A stretch of 40,341 nt of DNA from Candidatus Onthousia faecigallinarum. GTDB taxonomy: Bacteria; Bacillota_I; Bacilli_A; RF39; UBA660. The stretch spans positions 1-40,341 of the forward strand of contig DVKE01000052.1 in assembly GCA_018716225.1 (NCBI GenBank), written 5' to 3'. Shown in pieces: positions 33,741 through 40,341 of this stretch. Numbering within the stretch: the stretch's first letter is position 1; the number at the start of each line of letters is the position of its first letter. The notes under the pieces are model-generated. The model saw nothing but the letters and a program-made list of their open reading frames with translations, had not been told where the DNA came from and ran no database searches. The translations under genes and the position numbers were made by a program.

Positions 33741-35410
33741 ATGAAAAAGACGATTACGATTAATACATTGCTTATCATTTCTATATTAGGTTGTCTTCTA
33801 TTTTCTTACCGACAAGTGAGTTTAGCAGCTCCTGACGAAAGACCACCAGATTCTATTGATGCGGCAAGAGAATCTATCATTACAGCTGATTGGGATCGAG
33901 GGGATAATTCGATTAAAAAAATTACTTCTACAGGTGAAGTTATCTATTGTTGGGATTATGCTACTCCTTGGTAAGATGGGAAGAGATTGCCGATAAGGGT
34001 TTGGCTTGGATTATTTTAAATGGTTATCCTTATAAAAATCCTTTGGAAGGAATCAGTGGAGTGAGTATGGATACTCATGATCAGAATGCCGTAACCCAAT
34101 ATGCAGTATGGATTTATAAAGAGCGTTATATTATGGGACTTTCTGATGATCAAGATGGCAAATGCCAGCTTCGGAGAAGAATTGGATTTTATATAATGCG
34201 GAGCCTTATAGTACGGCAGTTCGAAATTTAATTGAACAAGCTCATCAAGTAGCTCAACAAAGTGATCCTTCTTTTGATATTACTTTTCAAACAACGAACA
34301 TAACCTTGTCGGCCTCTAGAGATGGACAAAGCTTTATTTCTTCTATGATTGGTTTAAAAAATAACTCAAACTTTAGTGATTTTACTGTTTCTATTACAGT
34401 TCCTGCGGGGTATTATCTTTTGTTTAATGGGAAACAAGTAGGGGCCAATGAGGTTGCTAGTACTGTTTTTCCAAAGGGCTCACAATTTCAATTGGTTATT
34501 CCCATTGATGCGATTAATCATTCTAATCGTAAAATTCGAGTTACCATTCATGCGACCGCGGTTGTGGAAAGACAGACGGTTTATTCCTATACTCATGATG
34601 GAGGAGGACAAGCTGGATTGTTAGCGTGAGTTTATTCTGAAACAGTGGAAGCAGAAACGACTGATACGATTTATATTCCAACTGCAGGACTATATCTTGA
34701 AAAGACTTATCAAAATCCTATGACAGTAGCCAAGGGTAATTTAGCTGGAGCGACTATTCACATTGAATCGGCAGATGGATATTATTCGAAAGATTATGTT
34801 ACAACTTCTATTCGACTTTTTGTTAATGATCTTTTGCCTGGCACTTATACTATTACAGAAACGGTCGCACCCGTTGGCTATATTAAAAGTTCTCAGACTT
34901 ATACTGTTGAAATTGATGCGAATGATTGTTATACCCCAATGGGAAGTATTCCAACTTATTCTTTTGTCAATACTGCTATTGTGGTACGAATCATCAAAGA
35001 AGATATGACTACAAGAGAAGCCCTGGCGGGGGCGACGATACAAATTATACCTAGTAATAGTTCCCCATATAGCATTACTTCGACCACTGAACCTTATCTT
35101 TTATTAAATGTTTCTACAGGTGTAACTTACACGGTGAAAGAGTTGGTCGCTCCTCCTGGTTATTTAGTACCATCCGATAGCTTTCAGATTACTTCTTCTG
35201 GAACGATTCAAGTGCTAAAAATTTCTTTATAATTATCGAGTCAATCCGGGGCCAGGAATTATTACGATTTATGTTTCGGATCGTCAAGTTGGTGTGTTAC
35301 CAAACACCGGAGGATCGGGAATTGGAGTTTATCTTATCACGGGTTCTATTTTACTTGCAATAGGAGCTGTGGGACTTATTTTCTATCTAAGAAGGAGGCG
35401 TAAAAAATGA
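33741..35410 (+). pseudogene. Decayed second thioester-domain adhesin (LPNTG)
   Basis: The reading frame is a paralogue of the adhesin at 31978 split into five pieces. It starts at ATG 33741 with a signal peptide and keeps the thioester Cys (VIYCWD). The frame shifts near 33950-33975, again near 34160, and a third time near 35220-35232. An in-frame TGA lies at 34627-34629. The pieces still encode TQYAVW with the thioester Gln, two CnaB-like domains (LEKTYQNP...ETVAPVGY; IIKEDMTT...ELVAPPGY), NPGPGIITI and LPNTGGSG with a C-terminal helix. At the TGA the paralogue has Thr, not Trp, so codon reassignment does not explain it. The final TGA overlaps the next gene's ATG (ATGA). Sequencing errors could mimic some of the shifts. 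Confidence 0.85.
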
Positions 35411-36081
35411 TAAAAAAAATAAAAATTACTATTTTAGTCTTTCTAATTTTCTTTGGCTTTGGTATGATAGAAGTGTATGCTGATAATATAGATCCAACGA
35501 GGGTATCCTTTCTTACACTTCGTTATCAGTATGATGATATTCTGATTCGAGATACGGGTATTTCTATCTATTATGTCGCAACGATTGATGAGGAGGCAAA
35601 ATTTACACCTGTTTCTTCCTTTCGAGATTTAAATGTTCCCTTAGAAGGTGATAGTGCTTCTTCTTGGCAAGAAGTAAGCAATGAAGTGTATGATTATGTA
35701 GAATCCAATCACTTAGAACCTTTGAAAAGAGCTTTAACCGATCAAGAGGGGAAAGTGGTTTTTACCGATTTACAACCAGGTTTATATTTAGTGGTAACGG
35801 ATGCTAAAGAGTTGGGAGATTTGATTTATTCTTCTTCTCCATCTCTTGTATCTATTCCTTTATTAGATGATATGAATGAGGAGTATCTTTACGATGTTGA
35901 TGCAAATGTCAAAACGGAGGTAACGGAAGTTCCTCCTGAGATTACGCCACCGAACACAATGGATTATTACTTTGCGGATGCTATGTTATTCCTAGTGTTC
36001 CTATTGGTTTCCATCATTTTGATTTCATATATATTAAAATTACAGAAGAAGGAAAGGAGAAAAGAAAATGAAAAGAAATAA
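35407..36081 (+). CDS. Minor (basal) pilin with atypical sorting signal
   Basis: 224 residues from ATG 35407, overlapping the previous stop as ATGA, after AAGGAGG. Signal peptide to about residue 25 (VYA). One CnaB-like domain includes KVVFTDLQPGLYLVVTD. The C-terminus has a spacer VPPEITPPNTM, a 20-residue helix and a Lys/Arg-rich tail. The pentapeptide PPNTM (181-185) sits where LPxTG would be. Position and size suit the basal pilin that links the shaft to the wall. The odd motif may be read by the class B-like sortase of this locus; that is inference. It overlaps the backbone pilin gene by 14 bases. Confidence 0.8.
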   Translation: MIKKIKITILVFLIFFGFGMIEVYADNIDPTRVSFLTLRYQYDDILIRDTGISIYYVATIDEEAKFTPVSSFRDLNVPLEGDSASSWQEVSNEVYDYVESNHLEPLKRALTDQEGKVVFTDLQPGLYLVVTDAKELGDLIYSSSPSLVSIPLLDDMNEEYLYDVDANVKTEVTEVPPEITPPNTMDYYFADAMLFLVFLLVSIILISYILKLQKKERRKENEKK

Positions 36082-37594
36082 AATTTTAACTCTTCTGACT
36101 ATTTTAGCTTTGATGCTATTTGGAACAATGAATGTTCAAGCTGCAACATCGATTACAACGAATCCCTCGAGACCTGGTACAACCGATACGGGAAGTCGTT
36201 ATGTCACAAATCAATCAACAATTACTATCAATGGGGTAGTATCAACCGATCACTTGAGTGCTTATAAAATCTTGGATGTATACTATAATAGTTCTACCAA
36301 TCAAATCACTTATGAATTTACTTCTGATTTTAAAGCTTTTCAAGCCCAAAATTCTACTTATCGGAATTTAACAGTGGATGAATATTATGATTTGACCAGT
36401 GGTAGTACTTCTGGTAGTACACAATCTCCATCTAGTACTTTGGATGCACTAGCGAGTGCTTATGCTGCTTATATTAAATCAGATGGTGGGGTTACTGGTA
36501 CACCAATGAATGTTTCTGGTACAAGAGCAACTCTAACTGCTGATGCTGGTACTTATTTAATTTTACCGACTCAGACTATGAATGTATATGCGGTTATGGT
36601 AGGTAATTTGGACTTTTCGGTAGAAGGTTCTGCTTGGAATTTAAATTCTGCTACGATTGCGGCAAAAGTAAGTGAAGTAGGAATTGATAAGTCTGTTACA
36701 ACTGAAGGAAATAAGGAAGATTCTTATTCATTTAATGAAAAATACAATTACATTATTAATGCAACCGTGCCACTATATCCATCCAACGCTATTCGTAAAA
36801 ATTATATTATTCACGACCACTTAGACGCAGGAATTACTTTTGATGATGTTTCTAATTTTGTTGTGAAAGATGGTACTAGCACTTTAACAATTTCAAGAAC
36901 AAGTGCTACAGAGGCTTATGTTAGCAAAGGAGGAAGTGATCGTGTTGCGCAAATTCGAATTAACGGACAAGATTTAACCATTACTTTTTATGTTGATCAA
37001 CTTACTTCAACGGATTTAACGATTACTTATTCTGCTCATTTGAATGATGATGCTGTTTTAGGAGCAGTTGGAAATAAAAATAGCGTTACTTTAGAGTATT
37101 CAAACGATCCATATGGAACTTCTGATTATACTACAGAACCTGTTGATACAACAGTTTATACTTATGGACTTGAGATTTTTAAACATTATTTAAATGGGGG
37201 AAGTAAAGTAGGACTTGGAAATGCGACTTTTGAAATTTACTCTGACTCTCAGTTACAACATTCCGTTGGAACGATTAAAACAGCTTCGAATGGACATGGT
37301 ACATTAGCAGGATTAAAAGAAGGTACTTACTACATAAAGGAAACCGTAGCCCCTACTGGTTATGCTTTGTTAAGAGATTCGATTCAAATTGAACTTAATG
37401 AAGATACGGCTACGAATGGTACTGTTACAGGTTATTATTTAAGAGAAATTGCGAATGCACCTACGGGAACATTACCATCTACTGGTGGTATGGGTACTAT
37501 TCTTTATACTGCTATTGGTATCGGTATTATGGCCGCTGCTGTAGCTATTATTGTTATTTATCGCAAAAAGAAAATGAATCAACAAAATAGTTAA
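36068..37594 (+). CDS. Backbone pilin with isopeptide domains (LPSTG)
   Basis: 508 residues from ATG 36068 after AAAGGAG. Signal peptide ends near 25 (VQAA). Residues 30-195 form an N-terminal domain with low-complexity Ser/Thr/Gly (SGSTSGSTQS). IAAKVSEVGIDKSV around 198-210 is the likely boundary; Lys200 is a candidate for the polymerising pilin-motif Lys. Residues 205-365 are a fimbrial D2-like domain. Residues 366-460 are a CnaB domain (LEIFKHYLNGG, ETVAPTGY). LPSTG (469-473), a helix and KKK complete the sorting signal. It should be the polymer shaft of the pilus, joined by the class C sortase downstream. Confidence 0.9.
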   Translation: MKRNKILTLLTILALMLFGTMNVQAATSITTNPSRPGTTDTGSRYVTNQSTITINGVVSTDHLSAYKILDVYYNSSTNQITYEFTSDFKAFQAQNSTYRNLTVDEYYDLTSGSTSGSTQSPSSTLDALASAYAAYIKSDGGVTGTPMNVSGTRATLTADAGTYLILPTQTMNVYAVMVGNLDFSVEGSAWNLNSATIAAKVSEVGIDKSVTTEGNKEDSYSFNEKYNYIINATVPLYPSNAIRKNYIIHDHLDAGITFDDVSNFVVKDGTSTLTISRTSATEAYVSKGGSDRVAQIRINGQDLTITFYVDQLTSTDLTITYSAHLNDDAVLGAVGNKNSVTLEYSNDPYGTSDYTTEPVDTTVYTYGLEIFKHYLNGGSKVGLGNATFEIYSDSQLQHSVGTIKTASNGHGTLAGLKEGTYYIKETVAPTGYALLRDSIQIELNEDTATNGTVTGYYLREIANAPTGTLPSTGGMGTILYTAIGIGIMAAAVAIIVIYRKKKMNQQNS

Positions 37595-37597
37595 TTT

Positions 37598-38491
37598 ATG
37601 AAAAAAAGAATTATAATTGTCCTATTTATAGTAATATTCTGTGTTGGACTTGGAATTTTACTTTATCCTTTCGTTAGTAATTATATTAATTCTCAGGAAC
37701 AGCTAGAAGCGATTGAAGCTTATAATGCAGCTGTAGATTCCAATGTGGTTAACACAAAAAAAGAAGCCTTATTGAAAGCAGCAAGAGATTATAATGGAGG
37801 TGTCACGAGTGATGATTTGAAAGATGCCTTTACTACTGCCGATCATGAGGCCTCTTCTCGTTACTATAGTATGTTAAATGTAGGTGATTTGGGCATTATG
37901 GGGTATATTTCTATTCCCAAAATCAATGTCCAACTTCCTATTTATCATGGTACAAGGGCTAGTGTGTTACAAAAGGGTGTTGGCCATTTGGAAAGTAGCT
38001 CTCTTCCAGTTGGGGGAGAAAGCACACATGCGGTGTTAACTGCACATCGAGGACTTCCTTCTGCCAAGCTGTTTACAGATCTTGATCAATTGCAAAAAGG
38101 AGATGTTTTCTATATTACGGTATTAGGTGAAACTCTTGCTTATCAAGTTGACCAGATTAAAGTGGTAGAACCATCAAATGTTGAGGATTTGAAAGTAGTA
38201 CCTGGAGAAGATTATGTAACTTTGGCTACTTGTACGCCCTATGCGATAAATACTCATCGATTGTTGGTAAGAGGAACACGCATTCCTTATCAAAGTGATA
38301 TGGCCAAAGATACCATTGTTTCAAGCTCATCTTCCACGTTACCTTACTATTTCGTAGGGGCGGGAATTTTAATTGGTCTTATCATTCTGATTATCATTAT
38401 TCTTTTGAGAAGAAGAAAGAAAAAGCAAAAGAAGCAGGAAGAGCCAATCGAAGTATTAGAAGTAGACGAAGATGGCATTGAAATCATATAA
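37598..38491 (+). CDS. Class C (pilus-polymerising) sortase
   Basis: 297 residues from ATG 37598, three bases after the pilin stop. No clear ribosome binding site is present, so translation is probably coupled to the pilin. N-terminal helix (4-27), then a catalytic domain with GYISIPKINVQLPIYHG, TAHRG (His150), TLATCTPY (Cys212) and HRLLVRGTR (Arg221). The C-terminal helix (about 248-270) and basic/acidic tail are typical of class C enzymes. The lid motif DPF/W is not obvious; a Ser/Asp-rich TTADHEASS stretch lies in its place. It joins the pilin Lys to the LPSTG Thr to build the shaft. Confidence 0.9.
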   Translation: MKKRIIIVLFIVIFCVGLGILLYPFVSNYINSQEQLEAIEAYNAAVDSNVVNTKKEALLKAARDYNGGVTSDDLKDAFTTADHEASSRYYSMLNVGDLGIMGYISIPKINVQLPIYHGTRASVLQKGVGHLESSSLPVGGESTHAVLTAHRGLPSAKLFTDLDQLQKGDVFYITVLGETLAYQVDQIKVVEPSNVEDLKVVPGEDYVTLATCTPYAINTHRLLVRGTRIPYQSDMAKDTIVSSSSSTLPYYFVGAGILIGLIILIIIILLRRRKKKQKKQEEPIEVLEVDEDGIEII

Positions 38492-38505
38492 GAAAGGACT
38501 ACATC

Positions 38506-39297
38506 ATGAAAAAAAGAAAATTATGGATTGCTATTATTCTTTTGATTCTATGCCTTATTTTTACAATTTTTTTCTTCGTTCAATTGGTTTTATGGCATAT
38601 TGATAGCCAGAATACGAAAAAAGAAGTTAGTGAAATTTTAGATGTTACTACTTTAGAAGAACAAGAAGGAAAACGAATTGTTTATGCTGATGTAACTTCA
38701 ACTTATCAAAATGAACCATTCTTAAATGTTGAATTTTCTTCTCTGCAAGAAAAAAATAATGAAGTAGTAGGTTGGGTTCAAATTCCAAATACCAATATTG
38801 ATTACCCTTTTGTAAAACATAACGATAATTCTTTTTATTTAAATCATTCTTTTGATAAAAGTTATAACCAAGCTGGTTGGCCATTCTTAGATTATCGTAA
38901 TTCCAATACCTTTGAAGATCAAAATACAATTATTTATGCTCATGGTAGACTTGATAAAACGATGTTTGGCAGTTTACGTGATACATTAAATAAAAATTGG
39001 TGGAGTGATCCTTCTAATTATGTTGTAAAGGTTTCCACTCCTTCTGATAATTATGTATTTGAAATTTTTAGTGTTTATCATATTAAAACAACAGATGATT
39101 ATTTAAAAACAAAAATTTTGAATGGAGGAGAATATCAAGATTTTTTGACAATGCTTCAAAATAGAAGTCAAGTTTCTTTTCCCGCTATTATTACGACGAA
39201 GAATCGTATTTTGACTCTTTCAACTTGCTATAATGATGAGGAGAAAATGGTTTTGCATGCGAAGTTGATTAAACAAGAAAAGCGGGAAGGATACTAA
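38506..39297 (+). CDS. Class B-like sortase
   Basis: 263 residues from ATG 38506 after AAAGGA. One N-terminal helix (6-27). The sortase B pattern is GWVQIPNTNIDYPFV, DNSFYLNHSF, IIYAHGR (His146), TMFGSL and LTLSTCYND (Cys241). After the Cys the usual class B Arg is missing: the sequence runs to EEKMVLHAKL, with Lys247 nearest that place, and the loop is short. Class B enzymes in some pilus loci polymerise pilins or attach the base to the wall. Loss of the Arg could lower activity or shift specificity. It is the last gene of the pilus locus. Confidence 0.85.
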   Translation: MKKRKLWIAIILLILCLIFTIFFFVQLVLWHIDSQNTKKEVSEILDVTTLEEQEGKRIVYADVTSTYQNEPFLNVEFSSLQEKNNEVVGWVQIPNTNIDYPFVKHNDNSFYLNHSFDKSYNQAGWPFLDYRNSNTFEDQNTIIYAHGRLDKTMFGSLRDTLNKNWWSDPSNYVVKVSTPSDNYVFEIFSVYHIKTTDDYLKTKILNGGEYQDFLTMLQNRSQVSFPAIITTKNRILTLSTCYNDEEKMVLHAKLIKQEKREGY

Positions 39298-39316
39298 GAA
39301 TTAAAAATATAGATAG

Positions 39317-39492
39317 AAAAAGCCTTGAATAAGGGATTTTGAAAGAAAGAGAAACAAAAAAAGAGGTGTTAAAAAATGCAAAAGAACAGTTTAAGAATTC
39401 AAAAAAGTTTTGTTTTTGCAAACCTCACTATAGTTAACTATATGTTAAATGGGTTGGCGCTTTAGAATTACAATATAGAATAAGGCTTTTTT
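39317..39492. repeat. Inverted repeat flanking a short ORF
   Basis: AAAAAGCCTT (39317-39326) is an exact reverse complement of AAGGCTTTTT (39482-39491). GAATAAGG recurs at 39327 and 39478. The first arm can instead form a local CCTT/AAGG hairpin. The gap 39298-39600 holds this repeat, the small ORF and a terminator. Confidence 0.5.
39376..39465 (+). CDS. Possible 29-residue leader peptide or small protein
   Basis: ATG 39376 follows AAGAGGTG at 39361-39368 with seven bases between, as good as the sites of the larger genes. The peptide has a basic Asn/Gln/Lys/Arg start and a hydrophobic rest ending NGLAL. The DNA inside includes the 12-bp palindrome ATAGTTAACTAT (39430-39441). It lies between the arms of an inverted repeat and before a terminator, an arrangement like a leader ORF. 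There is no recognisable homologue, so it could be chance. Confidence 0.3.
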   Translation: MQKNSLRIQKSFVFANLTIVNYMLNGLAL

Positions 39493-39503
39493 CGTGTGTT
39501 AAA

Positions 39504-39540
39504 AAAAGAATGGGATGTCGAGATCCTGTTCTTTTTCTTC
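39504..39540 (+). terminator. Terminator upstream of the gene at 39631
   Basis: AAGAATGGGAT (from about 39506) pairs with ATCCTGTTCTT (39523-39533, two G-U pairs) around a short loop, followed by a T-rich run. Confidence 0.6.
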
Positions 39541-39630
39541 TTGATACGATTCTATGTGTTAGAATAAAAAGAGAAAATAGGAAAAATACTAAAAGAAAGG
39601 AAGAAAAAGATAACATTTATTATTGTAATT

Positions 39631-40008
39631 TTGCTTTTGTTATTGATTTGTCCTAAAGTAGAAGCGAAAGAATACGATGTGGAAGAAATATTAACAGCTG
39701 CTAAATCAGACGGTAGTCCTTTTTGGTCAACTAGTTTTGAAGCAGAAGCAGGAGATGTCATAGAAATAAAAGGGCAAAGTGGGGACTTATACACTTATTA
39801 TAGAATGTATGTGTATGATGATCAAAAGGAAGAAGTAGAATATTATGATAAAAATCAAGATACCCTTCCCAATACTTATGTCATTAAATCTTATGAAGAA
39901 TTAACGGGGAAACAAATTCCCGAAGGATCCGCAGTTCTCATTCAAGTTGATTTATCAACAAATTGTTCGGCTGGAGCAATACATATTAGACCTGTTCGGC
40001 AAGCTTAA
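39631..40008 (+). CDS. Small secreted protein, start codon uncertain
   Basis: The frame from TTG 39631 gives 125 residues, but a proper signal peptide begins earlier: the in-frame codons from 39601 read KKKITFIIVILLLLLICP and then VEA, a good cleavage site. No ATG, GTG or TTG lies between the in-frame stop at 39565 and 39631; only ATA codons (39577, 39586, 39610) are available, with AAAGGAAG before the last. An extended -10 (TGTTAGAAT, 39557-39565) lies upstream. The mature part, about 112 residues, is acidic and rich in Tyr, with DQKEEVEYYD and a single Cys. I do not recognise it. It may use a rare start, or its start may be mutated. Confidence 0.55.
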   Translation: MLLLLICPKVEAKEYDVEEILTAAKSDGSPFWSTSFEAEAGDVIEIKGQSGDLYTYYRMYVYDDQKEEVEYYDKNQDTLPNTYVIKSYEELTGKQIPEGSAVLIQVDLSTNCSAGAIHIRPVRQA

Positions 40009-40068
40009 TTATAAATTTTGATTATATAAACAACAAATTATTCTTAACCTTTTTTCATATCTATTCAT

Positions 40069-40341
40069 ATGAATGATTGTTTAATACCATTTGGAATTCT
40101 TGATTTAAAGAACAACACTCCTTATTTTTTTAATTATACTTCAAAACCTACTTCTTTAGATTTAGTAGACTGTATAGAAGAATTTTTTGAAGAACAATAT
40201 TTAAATAAAAATATTAGCAAACTCATGATATTTTTAGATAACGGGCCAGACAATAGTGGCGTAAGAACTATATTTTTATCAGGATTAATCAATATAGCAA
40301 AGAAATACAACATACAAATAGAATTAGTATATTATCCTCCC
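40069..40341 (+). pseudogene. Truncated DDE transposase fragment (ISAzo13-like)
   Basis: From ATG 40069 the frame is open to the window edge (91 residues) and reads LIPFGILDLKNNTPYF, then IFLDNGPDNSGVRT, ending IELVYYPP. LDNGPxxSxxRT and the YYPP motif match the catalytic core and following segment of ISAzo13-type transposases as I remember them. These proteins are about 400 residues long and this segment lies past their middle. A stop codon at 40045 in the same frame cuts off the N-terminal part, so the gene is 5'-truncated or frameshifted. It continues beyond the window. Confidence 0.65.

Noticed and set aside
34627-34629. In-frame TGA that might be read as Trp (mycoplasma code)
   Set aside because: The intact paralogue has Thr there, Trp is TGG in all genes, and TGA serves as the true stop at 33687.

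Overview
The window is AT-rich, densely coding and almost entirely on the plus strand. It reads with the standard code: TAA predominates as stop, TGA is used at least once as a genuine stop, and Trp is TGG. AGGAGG-type ribosome binding sites, sortase-anchored pilins, a GH25 lysozyme with cell-wall-binding repeats and a Wzm/Wzt (TagGH)-type exporter point to a low-GC Gram-positive Bacillota, probably host- or gut-associated. The genus cannot be fixed from sequence alone. Most plus-strand promoters that I can see share an extended -10 (TGnTAnnnT).

Region 1 (1-3964) holds surface genes with their own promoters: a membrane-anchored protein of unknown function, a Cys-rich secreted protein with a G5-like domain and a C-terminal anchor, an SGNH hydrolase, and a membrane acyltransferase. 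The last two form a plausible pair for adding and removing acetyl groups on a surface glycan.

Region 2 (4050-23988) is a large surface-glycan locus. A repeat-rich GH25 lysozyme is followed closely by an aldolase, a KdsB-like cytidylyltransferase and a KdsC-like phosphatase, which suggest a CMP-activated 3-deoxy-ulosonic acid made without a KdsA-type PEP synthase. Next come a fusion protein (Kdo-transferase-like domain, coiled coil, WbsX/GH99-like domain), the ABC exporter pair, one single-domain and two multi-domain GT2 proteins, two GT-C membrane glycosyltransferases, two GtrB-like polyprenyl-phosphate glycosyltransferases and a GtrA-like membrane protein. I infer an intracellularly built, ABC-exported polymer that is further decorated outside the membrane by the GtrA/GtrB/GT-C proteins. 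A terminator closes the locus at about 24055.

Region 3 (24098-31923) has single-gene units: a Sir2 deacylase, a zinc alcohol dehydrogenase, an IS110-family insertion (minus strand) with a long non-coding leader that could hold a bridge RNA, a paralogue of the first gene of the window, a NatAB-like ABC exporter pair, and an L-lactate/2-hydroxyacid dehydrogenase.

Region 4 (31978-39297) is a sortase-assembled pilus locus: an intact thioester-domain adhesin with LPNTG, a second and decayed thioester adhesin (three frameshifts and a stop), a minor pilin with an odd PPNTM sorting motif, an LPSTG backbone pilin, a class C sortase and a class B-like sortase.

Region 5 (39298-40341) has a possible 29-codon leader ORF inside a long inverted repeat, a terminator, a small secreted protein lacking a normal start codon, and at the right edge a truncated transposase similar to ISAzo13-type DDE transposases. 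I saw no rRNA, tRNA or CRISPR array.
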